Program-made: the position numbers and the translations under genes | Origin: Enorma massiliensis phI | Lineage (GTDB): Bacteria; Actinomycetota; Coriobacteriia; Coriobacteriales; Coriobacteriaceae | NCBI RefSeq assembly: GCF_000311845.1 | Contig: NZ_HE978574.1 | Coordinates: 1,339,346-1,403,345 of the forward strand | DNA length: 64,000 bases | Reading direction: 5' to 3' | The notes under the pieces: model-generated | Told to the model about the DNA's origin: nothing | The model's database searches: none | What the model saw: the letters and a program-made list of their open reading frames with translations, nothing else | Shown: positions 1 to 9,115 of the stretch, piece after piece | Layout of the letters: every line of letters starts with the position of its first letter | Numbering within the stretch: position 1 is the stretch's first letter

Positions 1-122
1 TCCTCGTTCGCCGTGGGGTGTACTCGGATTACGGCTGCGACCTAGTTCCTGCGTAACAGATTACGGGCGTGAAGCTTATCGGTGAAAGCTAAAGCATTTC
101 CACGTTTTACTCGCCGGGGTTC

Positions 123-1158
<1,036 letters not shown>

Positions 1159-1191
1159 TCACGGATGATACAAACAGTTGTTCGAAAATCG

Positions 1192-1199
1192 ATTATACT
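1192..1199. promoter_or_regulatory. overlapping back-to-back -10 hexamers
   Basis: The octamer ATTATACT contains TATAAT on the minus strand (1192-1197), about 50 bases before rmlB, and TATACT on the plus strand (1194-1199), about 55 bases before the small membrane ORF at 1255. No good -35 box is seen on either side. Suggests one AT-rich site serving both directions; inference only. Confidence 0.35.
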
Positions 1200-1254
1200 T
1201 ATTTCAACGACGGGCGGTGCCCTCCCAGTCAGCAGGATAGATTGGAGGGATCCC

Positions 1255-1338
1255 GTGATCGTAAAGCTTACCGAGCTGTTGCGCGCCCTCGCGGTCGTAA
1301 CGGCGCTGGCCATCATCCTGATTCTGTTGTTCAGGTAA
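1255..1338 (+). CDS. 27-aa hydrophobic peptide, candidate small membrane protein
   Basis: A GTG start at 1255 is preceded at good spacing by TTGGAGGGA (1242-1250), a strong ribosome binding site. The ORF encodes 27 residues ending at TAA 1336-1338: a short amphipathic start (MIVKLTELLRALAVV) followed by an almost wholly aliphatic stretch TALAIILILLF and a single terminal Arg, i.e. one membrane span. A perfect 11-bp inverted repeat follows 28 bases downstream. Too short for usual gene calling. No family recognised; type I toxin peptides and other regulatory membrane peptides look like this, but no antisense RNA or antitoxin could be shown. It lies between rmlB and the DUF262/FRG pair, on the opposite strand to both. 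Confidence 0.45.
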   Translation: MIVKLTELLRALAVVTALAIILILLFR

Positions 1339-1365
1339 ACCAGCCGGTCGACGCTTCGCGATAAG

Positions 1366-1397
1366 GGAACAGCCGCCTCTGCACAAGCGGCTGTTCC
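1366..1397. terminator. 11-bp perfect hairpin after the small ORF
   Basis: GGAACAGCCGC (1366-1376) and GCGGCTGTTCC (1387-1397) form a perfect 11-bp stem with a 10-base loop. There is no T-run on either side, so a classic intrinsic terminator is doubtful. The remaining sequence to 1649 shows nothing else recognisable. Confidence 0.4.
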
Positions 1398-1649
1398 GCG
1401 TGGGCGTCACCCACCAAAAGCCTTAGCAGGAGGGCTTAAAACCTCTGCTCGCTGTAAGTATAGCCGTTGGCACTCCTGCTTGCCAGCGGGTATATACCTT
1501 TTGCAGTAAAGGCAGCCGTACCTAGATTTCCAACTCTATCGCGACGGCTTCCGAACTCAGCTGTACGCGTCACGCCTGGCGTGCCGCGCCTACAAAACGA
1601 CCCTGCCTCATTTTGCATATCCCAAAAAACAAGACGCACAACCGTCCCG

Positions 1650-2789
1650 TCAGAGCAGCTCATCCTCCAAATCATCCATTGCCTGGCAAAAGACCTCTTT
1701 ATTACCCGCTGCTCTTATGAACGCATTTATGCAGCGAGCTCTATATGTAATGGCGGACCCGTCGTTGATCGATTGGACCCGCCCGTTATAGTCTACAAGC
1801 ATCCAGTTAAATCTCTCGGTTACTCCGCTCCACTCTGAAGGATCGGTTTGCGCGACCTCGCGACGCGCAGCCTCAAATCCTTCTAACAAATCTCGAACAT
1901 CCGGCTTCCCCCAAGAATCGAGGTCCTCGCACGCCGCGTAGAAATATATGACAGCGTTGCCGATGCTGTATAACAGCCTGTCTTCATCTTGAAAGACCTC
2001 ATCCATGACCTCGAGAGTATCCTTAACACGACCAAGAAGATGGGATATACGTTTGTCATCCAAGACTCCATCGACTGCACGCTTGTACATCGCATCAAGT
2101 CGCCCCTTCTTAGTGTCGAGAATCTTATTATCATCCTCTAACATTTCAACGACTAGGACGTATTTTGCGATGATTTCATCGTTCTTATATCGCGCCCTCC
2201 GCCGCAGGCATCTCTTCGCAAAGCAATTACTCTTAGCAAGGTCGCGAACACCCGCCGACAAAGCGCTGCTCATTGCAGCTCGTCTCTCCTGCGCATTTAA
2301 TGCAACGCCCTCATTCAAGCGAATAAAGAACTCATCAATTCGTCGTTCCGCGAGGCCGTCGAACACAATAATATCGAATCGGTAATGGCACAAATCAGCG
2401 TAGATTCCAGGGTGCTCACTCTTAATCTCGCTACAGCTTAGTCCGGCAAGATTAATATCCTCATCATCAAAATACTTGAAATCATCTGCGAGCGCATATT
2501 CTCCTGCAAAGAACTCGTATAGAGCCTGAAGTCGCTGCTTTCCATCCACCACGTCATACCGATACGCGAGCCGACTCCCGTCGTTGTCGGCAAGACGGGT
2601 TATTCTATTAAAGTAGAATTTCGGGACATCGAAGCCGTTGATTAGCGAATCAATAAACAGGCGCTTTTTATCCCTAGGCCAAATATCCCCTTCGCGCTGA
2701 TATGGAGGATCGAGATTGAGCGTGCCAAAAATCGCTATGAGATATTCAACTGATGAAGTAGAATCATCGACCCTATAAAACTTTTTCAT
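1650..2789 (-). CDS. DUF262 (GmrS/ParB-like) domain protein
   Basis: A 379-aa protein of the DUF262 family, which shares a ParB/sulfiredoxin-like fold with the N-terminal half of GmrSD type IV restriction enzymes. Visible family marks are PYQR at residues 29-32 and DGKQRLQAL at 82-90 (usual form DGxQRLT). No HNH motif of the DUF1524 (GmrD) type is seen in the C-terminal half, so nuclease activity is uncertain. It starts at ATG 2789 with AAGGAT upstream and lies 12 bases after the FRG gene, so the two are very likely co-transcribed. Base composition is clearly more AT-rich than the flanking sugar-nucleotide genes, which suggests acquisition. Likely role: anti-phage defence or DNA-linked function; inferred from family and pairing only. 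Confidence 0.75.
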   Translation of the reverse strand: MKKFYRVDDSTSSVEYLIAIFGTLNLDPPYQREGDIWPRDKKRLFIDSLINGFDVPKFYFNRITRLADNDGSRLAYRYDVVDGKQRLQALYEFFAGEYALADDFKYFDDEDINLAGLSCSEIKSEHPGIYADLCHYRFDIIVFDGLAERRIDEFFIRLNEGVALNAQERRAAMSSALSAGVRDLAKSNCFAKRCLRRRARYKNDEIIAKYVLVVEMLEDDNKILDTKKGRLDAMYKRAVDGVLDDKRISHLLGRVKDTLEVMDEVFQDEDRLLYSIGNAVIYFYAACEDLDSWGKPDVRDLLEGFEAARREVAQTDPSEWSGVTERFNWMLVDYNGRVQSINDGSAITYRARCINAFIRAAGNKEVFCQAMDDLEDELL

Positions 2790-2801
2790 AACATATCCTT
2801 C

Positions 2802-3554
2802 TTATAGCGACGTCTTAGAGCTGTCGTAGTTAACCTTGATATGTTTTGCGAGATGATCGAGATCCGGATACGACGAAGCCTCATCGATGCATAGAAACTT
2901 CAGCTCTCGTAGTATTTCATCCTTTGATTCAGAAGGGACTCGGTATTTGAGGCAACAACCAGCCAGCGTATCATCTGACTGGAAACAATCCCTTGCTGGA
3001 TACAGCGTAAATACTCCTTTCTGCGCACCGATTCTTGGAAAGTGGTTGTAGGCGACCACGGCCGCGGGAATCATGCCGCGCCTGCCTCCCGCTCCAGGCG
3101 CATACGCCTCCAAAGTGTGATCGCCGTCATCAAGAAGTACCGGAAAACGGAAAGCGTTGCCGAATGCAAACCTGTTCAACTGTTTTGGATGCAATACGAA
3201 TAGCGCCCCGTCTTCGTCAGGGTGGTCGACCACTGCGAAATAGAGCGCCTGAAGCGGGCTTTGACTCCAATCCAGCAAACGCGTCGGTAAGCCATAGTGC
3301 TGCGCGAGAACCATCCATGCCCACTCTCCCACAGGGCTATACTCTGACCAGAGCAAGGCATCATGTTTAAACTCATCCAACATCTCGCGCTCATGATCAG
3401 CATGGCCTTCGTTTCTGAACAGAGAGGGGTTCAGACTGAATGCATAGTCCGCTTGCCCGCGGAACCATACCGGCTCTCCGAGGCCGAGCGCTTGGTGAAG
3501 ACCGACAAGATCGCTAACCGATTCGATTTCAATGGGGTCTTTGGATGTACTCAC
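2802..3554 (-). CDS. FRG domain protein
   Basis: A 250-aa protein with the FRG domain, named for its Phe-Arg-Gly motif: WFRGQ at residues 30-34, then HYGLPTRLLDWS at 86-97, the second conserved block of the family, and ALYFAV just after. The biochemical activity of FRG domains is not established; they occur in bacterial toxin and defence settings. Starts at GTG 3554 with AGGCGA upstream; no better start is seen. It is the first gene of a two-gene unit with the DUF262 gene (12-base gap). The pair interrupts an otherwise polysaccharide-related run between wecB and rmlB and shares a lower GC content than its neighbours. Confidence 0.8.
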   Translation of the reverse strand: MSTSKDPIEIESVSDLVGLHQALGLGEPVWFRGQADYAFSLNPSLFRNEGHADHEREMLDEFKHDALLWSEYSPVGEWAWMVLAQHYGLPTRLLDWSQSPLQALYFAVVDHPDEDGALFVLHPKQLNRFAFGNAFRFPVLLDDGDHTLEAYAPGAGGRRGMIPAAVVAYNHFPRIGAQKGVFTLYPARDCFQSDDTLAGCCLKYRVPSESKDEILRELKFLCIDEASSYPDLDHLAKHIKVNYDSSKTSL

Positions 3555-3582
3555 CGTTTCGCCTATTCATCGCTATGCAGAA

Positions 3583-4689
3583 CTATAGAGAGTGAGCGAG
3601 TATTTCGGATATTCGCTCACTGGCATGCCCGTCGCCGTAGGGATTGGAGGCGCGCGACATCTCGGCGTAGGCTGCCGGGTCGTCCAGCAGGCGCGAGAAC
3701 TCGCGGTAGATGGTCTCCTCCTCCGTCCCGACGAGGCGGAGCGTGCCGGCCTCGACGCCCTCGGGGCGCTCGGTGGTGTCGCGCATGACGAGCACGGGCT
3801 TGCCGAGCGAGGGCGCCTCCTCCTGGATGCCGCCGGAGTCGGTGAGGATGAGGTGGCTCCTGGCCATGAAGTTGTGGAAGTCCACGACCTCGAGCGGGTC
3901 GATGATCCTCAAGCGGTCGAAGCCGTCCAGCTCCTCGTGGGCGGCCTTCCTCACCTGCGGGTTCATATGGATGGGGTAGATGGCCTTCGTGTCCGGCCTC
4001 TCCTCCATGACGCGGCGGATGGCGCGGAACATGCGGTGCATGGGCTCGCCCAGGTTCTCCCTGCGGTGCGCCGTGACGAGGATGAGCCTGCTCCCCTTGG
4101 CCCAGTCGAGTGCGGGATGCGAGTAGCCCTCCCTCACCGTGTGGCGCAGGGCGTCGATGCCGGTGTTGCCCGTGACGAAGATGCGCTCGGCGGGCTTCGA
4201 CTCATCGAGGAGGTTCCGCCTCGAGGTGTCCGTAGGCGCGAAGTACCACCGACTGATGACGTCCACCGCCTGGCGGTTGAACTCCTCCGGCCAAGGGCTG
4301 TAGAGGTCCCTCGTGCGGAGGCCGGCCTCCACGTGCCCCACGGGGATCTGGAGGTAGAACGCCGCGAGCGCCGCCGCGAAGGACGTGGTGGTGTCGCCGT
4401 GTACGAGCACGCAGTCCGGGCGCTCCCCCTCCAGCACCGATTTGATCTTGAGCAGCACATCCGAGGTGATGTCGAACAGCGTCTGGCCGGGTTTCATGAC
4501 CGCGAGGTCATGGTCGGGAACGACGCCGAACACGGAGAGCACCTGGTCGAGCATCTCGCGGTGCTGCCCGGTGACGCAGACGACCGTCTCGAACTCCTCG
4601 GGCCTCGACTTGAGCTCGAGCGCCAGCTGGCACATCTTGATGGCCTCCGGGCGGGTGCCGAAGACAAGCATTATTTTCTTGCCTGCCAT
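3583..4689 (-). CDS. wecB: UDP-N-acetylglucosamine 2-epimerase (non-hydrolysing)
   Basis: Interconverts UDP-GlcNAc and UDP-ManNAc in the cytoplasm, supplying ManNAc or, with the UDP-ManNAc dehydrogenase encoded at 14543-15760, ManNAcA for the polysaccharide. Family marks: GTRPEAIK near the N-terminus, CVTGQHREM, HGDTTTSFA, HVEAGLRT, and the C-terminal DSGGIQEEAPSLGKP with RDTTERPEG. The reading frame opens at a TTG at 4713, but the ATG at 4689 (MAGKKIMLVFG) is preceded by AAGGAAAAGG and gives the usual N-terminus, so it was chosen; length 368 aa, normal for the family. High GC, like ugd next to it. Separated from ugd by a short gap, in the same direction. Confidence 0.93.
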   Translation of the reverse strand: MAGKKIMLVFGTRPEAIKMCQLALELKSRPEEFETVVCVTGQHREMLDQVLSVFGVVPDHDLAVMKPGQTLFDITSDVLLKIKSVLEGERPDCVLVHGDTTTSFAAALAAFYLQIPVGHVEAGLRTRDLYSPWPEEFNRQAVDVISRWYFAPTDTSRRNLLDESKPAERIFVTGNTGIDALRHTVREGYSHPALDWAKGSRLILVTAHRRENLGEPMHRMFRAIRRVMEERPDTKAIYPIHMNPQVRKAAHEELDGFDRLRIIDPLEVVDFHNFMARSHLILTDSGGIQEEAPSLGKPVLVMRDTTERPEGVEAGTLRLVGTEEETIYREFSRLLDDPAAYAEMSRASNPYGDGHASERISEILAHSL

Positions 4690-4731
4690 TTTCCTTTTCC
4701 TTTTCTTTTTCAATCTAGAATGCGAGCTCGA

Positions 4732-5985
4732 TTAGTCCCTCCGGAACAGATCGCGCGTGTAGACCTTCCCGGCAACGTCGGCGAGGTCCTCGCTCCAGCG
4801 GTTGGCGATGATGACGTCGCAGCGCTCCTTGAAGGCGTCGAGGTCGCCCGTGACCTCGGAGCCGAAGAAGTCGCCGCCGCGGTACGCCGGCTCGTACACC
4901 AGCACGGGCACGCCCTTGGCCTTCACGCGCTTCATGATGCCCTGGATGGAGGAGGCGCGGAAGTTGTCGGACCCGGACTTCATGGTGAGGCGGAACACGC
5001 CGACCAGCGGCTTGGCCACGCCGGAGTAGACGAGCTCGTTCACGCGCTTCAGAACCTCGTCGGCAACGAAGTCCTTGCGGGTGCGGTTGGACTCGACGAT
5101 CGCCTCGATGAGGTTCTGCGGAACGTCCTTGTAGTTGGCCAGGAGCTGCTTGGTGTCCTTGGGCAGGCAGTAGCCGCCGTAGCCGAACGACGGGTTGTTG
5201 TAGTGCGAGCCGATGCGCGGCTCCAGGCAGACGCCGCGGATCACGTCGGCCGTGTCGAGGCCGCGCACCTCGCAGTAGGTGTCGAGCTCGTTGAAGTACG
5301 CAACGCGCAGGGCGAGGTAGGTGTTGGCGAAGAGCTTGACCGCCTCGGCCTCCGTGGGTCCGAGCACGAGCTCGGGGATGCCGGTCGTTCCGTCCGTGTT
5401 GGCGCGGCCGCGCTCCGCCTCGTCCGCGCCCTGCGCCAGCAGGCGGGCGAACGCCTCCGCCGCCGCGACCGCCCCGCCGTCGTCCTTGGGCGCGCCGACC
5501 ACGATGCGGCTCGGGTGCAGGTTGTCGTAGAGCGCGTGCCCCTCGCGCAGGAACTCGGGGCTGAAGATGATGCGGGCGTCCCCGCGCTCCCGGCGGACGC
5601 GCTCGGTGTAGCCCACCGGCACCGTGGACTTGACGACGATCCAGGCATCCGGGTTCACGGAGCGCACCGCGCCCATCGCCGCCTCGACGGCGGAGGTGTC
5701 GAAGTAGTTCAGGTTGGGATCGTAGTTGGTGGGCGTGGCGACGATTACATACTCCGCGCCAGCGTAGGCCTCGCGCGCATCGAGCGTCGCAACGAAACGA
5801 AGCCCCATCACATCCCGTTCGCGCAGGAAGCGCTCAATCTCCTCGTCGCGGATGGGGCTCTCTCCCCCATTGAGCAAATCGACCTTCTCGGGCACCACAT
5901 CTACGATGGTTACCTCGTTATGCTGCGCGAGCAGCAGGGCGACGGACAGGCCCACATAGCCCGCCCCGGCGACGGCGATCTTCAT
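4732..5985 (-). CDS. ugd: UDP-glucose 6-dehydrogenase
   Basis: NAD-dependent double oxidation of UDP-glucose to UDP-glucuronate. The 417-aa protein has the N-terminal Rossmann motif GAGYVGLS (7-14), KSTVPVGYT, the SPEFLREG block, and the catalytic cysteine in [10 protein letters not shown] (Cys 273), followed by the C-terminal UDP-binding domain with [12 protein letters not shown]. Starts at ATG 5985 with GGAGAG upstream. Its product is the substrate of the epimerase encoded at 6545-7585, so together they supply UDP-GlcA and probably UDP-GalA to the polysaccharide. Confidence 0.93.
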   Translation of the reverse strand: MKIAVAGAGYVGLSVALLLAQHNEVTIVDVVPEKVDLLNGGESPIRDEEIERFLRERDVMGLRFVATLDAREAYAGAEYVIVATPTNYDPNLNYFDTSAVEAAMGAVRSVNPDAWIVVKSTVPVGYTERVRRERGDARIIFSPEFLREGHALYDNLHPSRIVVGAPKDDGGAVAAAEAFARLLAQGADEAERGRANTDGTTGIPELVLGPTEAEAVKLFANTYLALRVAYFNELDTYCEVRGLDTADVIRGVCLEPRIGSHYNNPSFGYGGYCLPKDTKQLLANYKDVPQNLIEAIVESNRTRKDFVADEVLKRVNELVYSGVAKPLVGVFRLTMKSGSDNFRASSIQGIMKRVKAKGVPVLVYEPAYRGGDFFGSEVTGDLDAFKERCDVIIANRWSEDLADVAGKVYTRDLFRRD

Positions 5986-6042
5986 AGTTACTCTCCAATT
6001 CTCAATGTACGCAAGGCGTGAAAGCGACCTTAGTTCTGCGTA

Positions 6043-6552
6043 TTAAGCAGTCTGATTGATATATCCCCTCGTTGCGTCGGACGACGGAATGACTTTACAA
6101 GGGTTCCCGAGCACGATCGACCCGCTCGGAATATCTTGGTTAACGTACGCCCCAGGCGCTATCAGGACGTCATCGCCAATCGTCACCGCCCCGACAACGG
6201 ACGCGTTAACGCCCATCCAGACTCGGTCACCGATAATTGGAGCACCTTTACGCGCTCCTCTGTTCTCCTGACCGACAGTGACTCCCTTATGCATATTACA
6301 GTTGCGGCCGATACGCGCATGAGGATTAACAGTTATATTGAAAGCATGACCAAGATAACACCCCCCTCCAATTGTTGCGGAGGGGGGAATTTCCAGCCCA
6401 TATTTGAGCTGCATACGTCTTCTCAGAAACCGCCAAACAGGATTCCTGCTTGCTTGGCACTTTCTAAAAACCCAAAGATAACGGAGTGCATGGTTATGCA
6501 GCACTGATGCTCCACCGTATCTCTCCCTATCCTCGCGAAACATCTCAAGCAT
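6043..6552 (-). CDS. serine-acetyltransferase-like hexapeptide transferase
   Basis: A 169-aa left-handed beta-helix acyltransferase, related in sequence to serine O-acetyltransferases (short N-terminal helical part, then hexapeptide repeats such as IPPSATIGGGCYLGHAF and ITVNPHARIGRNCNMHKGV, ending with IVLGNPCKVI). In this setting it most likely O-acetylates the polysaccharide or a sugar precursor rather than serine. The frame opens at TTG 6564, but ATG 6552 has GGAAA six bases upstream; the gene then overlaps the end of the epimerase gene by 8 bases, consistent with translational coupling. Lower GC than ugd. Confidence 0.8.
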   Translation of the reverse strand: MLEMFREDRERYGGASVLHNHALRYLWVFRKCQASRNPVWRFLRRRMQLKYGLEIPPSATIGGGCYLGHAFNITVNPHARIGRNCNMHKGVTVGQENRGARKGAPIIGDRVWMGVNASVVGAVTIGDDVLIAPGAYVNQDIPSGSIVLGNPCKVIPSSDATRGYINQTA

Positions 6553-7585
6553 TTTTGTTTCCAATCAGGTAATACCCCTTGTACCACTTCGCGAAGGCAC
6601 GCAGGCCGTCCTCCAGCCTGGTGTTGGGACAATACCCAAAATCGCGCTGAAGCTCGGTAGTATCGGCATAGGTAGCCACCACGTCCCCCGGCTGCATGGG
6701 AACGAGCTCACGATGCGCCTCAAAGTCGTAGTCAACGGGAAGCACGCCCTCTTCCACCAGCACGCGCTGCAGCGTGCTCACGAATTCGAGCAGCTGCACC
6801 GGCTCCGAGTTGCCGATGTTGTAAATCTTGTACTTAGCCCCAGTGCCGCAGTCCATCGGCGGACGGTTAATCACGCGCACGACGCCTTCAACGATGTCAT
6901 CAACATAGGTAAAGTCGCGCTGGCAGTCGCCCATGTTGAAGATCTTGATCGTGCCGTCAGCACGCAAGATGTTGGCAAACTTGAAATACGCCATATCGGG
7001 CCTGCCCATGGGACCATACACCGTAAAGAACCGCAAGCCGGTGCTCGGAATGTCATAGAGCTTCGAATACGCATGCGCCATGAGCTCGTTGGATTTCTTA
7101 GTAGCCGCATACAGTGAAACGGGATGGTCTACCTGATCTGCCTCAGAGAACGGAACTTTCTCGTTACCACCGTAGACAGAGCTGGAGCTTGCATACACAA
7201 GATGCTTCACCGGATGGTGACGACATGCTTCAAGCACGTTGTAGAACCCGATAAGGTTGGAATCGACATACGCCTTAGGGTTATCGATGGAGTAGCGAAC
7301 ACCCGCCTGGGCGGCGAGATTCACGACGACATCGAACTCCCCCTCCGCAAACAGTCGCTCGATAAGAGCGGCGTCGGCGAGGTCACCGCGAACGAGGCTG
7401 AAGGAGCCAGGCTCCTCCGCGGCGGCAGCCTCTACCATGCGGATACGATCCTCCTTGATGCTCGGATCGTAATACGCATTGACGTTATCGAGACCGGTAA
7501 CGTCCCAGCCTTCGCGGACGAGCCGCGCGGATAGGAACGCGCCAATGAAACCTGCGGCGCCGGTAACGATAATCTTCTTGTCCAT
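6545..7585 (-). CDS. NAD-dependent epimerase, probably UDP-glucuronate 4-epimerase
   Basis: Short-chain dehydrogenase-type epimerase of 346 aa with TGAAGFIGAF at the N-terminus, YASSSSVYGG and the catalytic SLYAATKKSNE (YxxxK). The pattern FFTVYGPMGRPDMAYFKF is typical of UDP-glucuronate 4-epimerases (GalA-forming). Start ATG 7585 with AGGAGAG upstream. Placed beside ugd, which makes its substrate. UDP-glucose 4-epimerase or related specificity cannot be excluded from sequence alone. Confidence 0.85.
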   Translation of the reverse strand: MDKKIIVTGAAGFIGAFLSARLVREGWDVTGLDNVNAYYDPSIKEDRIRMVEAAAAEEPGSFSLVRGDLADAALIERLFAEGEFDVVVNLAAQAGVRYSIDNPKAYVDSNLIGFYNVLEACRHHPVKHLVYASSSSVYGGNEKVPFSEADQVDHPVSLYAATKKSNELMAHAYSKLYDIPSTGLRFFTVYGPMGRPDMAYFKFANILRADGTIKIFNMGDCQRDFTYVDDIVEGVVRVINRPPMDCGTGAKYKIYNIGNSEPVQLLEFVSTLQRVLVEEGVLPVDYDFEAHRELVPMQPGDVVATYADTTELQRDFGYCPNTRLEDGLRAFAKWYKGYYLIGNKNA

Positions 7586-7626
7586 CTCTCTCCTATTTCA
7601 TTTTCGTGTGGACGTGTAAACGGGGC

Positions 7627-8967
7627 TTAAGACCCATAAGCTTCCGACAAATCAATCAACGAACCGAGCGTTTGATCCCACTCGCTGGGATCAAACGGCA
7701 TACAGCCGCCGCATGGCGAAAAGGTCATCTCCGAAAACCGCGCCGTTCCGGCTGACTCGAAAAAATCAACCCTTACAAAAGGAATCCCATGCGAAAGCTC
7801 CCGTGCCAGCGAAAGCATCTCCTCATAACAGACTGGCTGCTGTGGCAGAAACTCGAATGGGGCGTAATCGCCACGGTGAAAAGGAGCGAACGTCCAATCG
7901 AGATTCAGAAAACTAATCTGAGCCGTGGCATGGTTTTCCAATCCTTGGGAGACATAAAGAAGCTTCGGCTCTCCATCAAAGCAATAGAACTTATAGTCGA
8001 TAATCTCGTCGCGCCGAACAACGCTCGAGCCAACTCCGCCCGCATGCACCCAGAGCACGAAATCTTGACCCGCAAGAGCCCAATTCCCATACGGCAGCTT
8101 GACCCATGAACCAAGCTCTGAACCCCATTGCTCTGGATCGAACCTATCGAATCCCGCCTTTGGATGAATATCCACCTCACCGAAAAGCAATTTGTTACTC
8201 GACTCGTAATATTCAGAGTACTCGAGCGGAAACACCTCTGCGAGCCTATTGACGAGCTTCTTTATCTCTATATATCTACTGTTAACTGTAAGCGCGGGCA
8301 TTAGTGAGTGATCACCTTCAGCAAGATCAATCAGATGCCATTCTTCATCGAAAAAGGCGTCGATCAATCCTGCTTGGAAGAAGCGTCCTGGCGCTAGCTG
8401 CGTTACAATTCGACCATCACTGAAAGTAAACAGCGTTCTGTTGCACGGTTCGTCGACCAGCGTGGGCTCAATATACTCCTCGGCAAAAATGCACGGTTCA
8501 ACATTTTTATAAGGCCATTCTCTACACCTCCAATAATAGTTTCTATTTAAATGATCGGAGAGCTTCTTGCGTGCAAATTCGAGATCGAACGCCGACCTAT
8601 CTTTACAAACCAAAACGCCTCCGCTGTCATGATTTGTCTTAAGTACAAACTGATTGGGAAGCTTGGATATATCGATATCATGCACGTCATCCCAACGGGC
8701 ATAGGTCCTTGTAACGTGCTCCGCACCAATCCGTTCTGCAACCCACTGCTTCACAGAGTATTTGTCGACAAGTGTCGTATAAAGAGGGTTACGATCGTAT
8801 AGCTTAAGCCACTGGAGTTTCTCATTAAACGTTTGAGGGTCCTTCAAGTTTGGCCAGTATCCAACTCGCCCTTTGAATAAGAGCTTAATGGCTAGCTCAT
8901 CTGGAAGAAAATGAAGAAGGCCGGCTGATCCCAAGATCTTGCTGACTATCGAGCGTTTCGAACTCAT
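7627..8967 (-). CDS. TupA-like ATP-grasp protein with duplicated C-terminal half
   Basis: A 446-aa member of the TupA-like ATP-grasp family, which in polysaccharide loci is thought to ligate small molecules to sugar polymers (teichuronopeptide synthesis in Bacillus). Residues 1-172 hold the usual N-terminal part (DPQTFNEKLQWLKLYDR, FVLKTNHDSGGV, EPCIFAEEYIE). The usual C-terminal half appears twice: copy 1 at about 177-292 (FTFSDG, FFDEEWHLIDLAEGDHS, LFGEVDIHPKAGFDRFDPEQW) and copy 2 at about 323-441 (DYKFYCFDG, FLNLDWTFAPFHRGDYA, FSEMTFSPCGGCMPFDPSEW). Copy 2 keeps the canonical residues, copy 1 is more diverged. Usual family members are about 280-320 aa. Start ATG 8967 with GGGAG upstream. 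Low GC, like its glycosyltransferase neighbours. Confidence 0.82.
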   Translation of the reverse strand: MSSKRSIVSKILGSAGLLHFLPDELAIKLLFKGRVGYWPNLKDPQTFNEKLQWLKLYDRNPLYTTLVDKYSVKQWVAERIGAEHVTRTYARWDDVHDIDISKLPNQFVLKTNHDSGGVLVCKDRSAFDLEFARKKLSDHLNRNYYWRCREWPYKNVEPCIFAEEYIEPTLVDEPCNRTLFTFSDGRIVTQLAPGRFFQAGLIDAFFDEEWHLIDLAEGDHSLMPALTVNSRYIEIKKLVNRLAEVFPLEYSEYYESSNKLLFGEVDIHPKAGFDRFDPEQWGSELGSWVKLPYGNWALAGQDFVLWVHAGGVGSSVVRRDEIIDYKFYCFDGEPKLLYVSQGLENHATAQISFLNLDWTFAPFHRGDYAPFEFLPQQPVCYEEMLSLARELSHGIPFVRVDFFESAGTARFSEMTFSPCGGCMPFDPSEWDQTLGSLIDLSEAYGS

Positions 8968-9115
8968 GCATCTCCCAATCGACTAAATTCTTCTGAGAGT
9001 TCGGTGAACTCATCCGTAAACTTGAACCGTAATACAGGCACACAATGCTTTCCGAAATCAACGGTAGGAACCCGAGCTATTCTTCAAGCAACTCAACACC
9101 AAAAGTCGCTTACTG

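Noticed and set aside
1-122. Possible gene end before rmlB
   Set aside because: No motif or convincing frame in the first 122 bases; too short to call.
3592-6021. 809-codon plus-strand open frame over wecB and ugd
   Set aside because: Crosses two well-supported minus-strand genes and has no recognisable domain.
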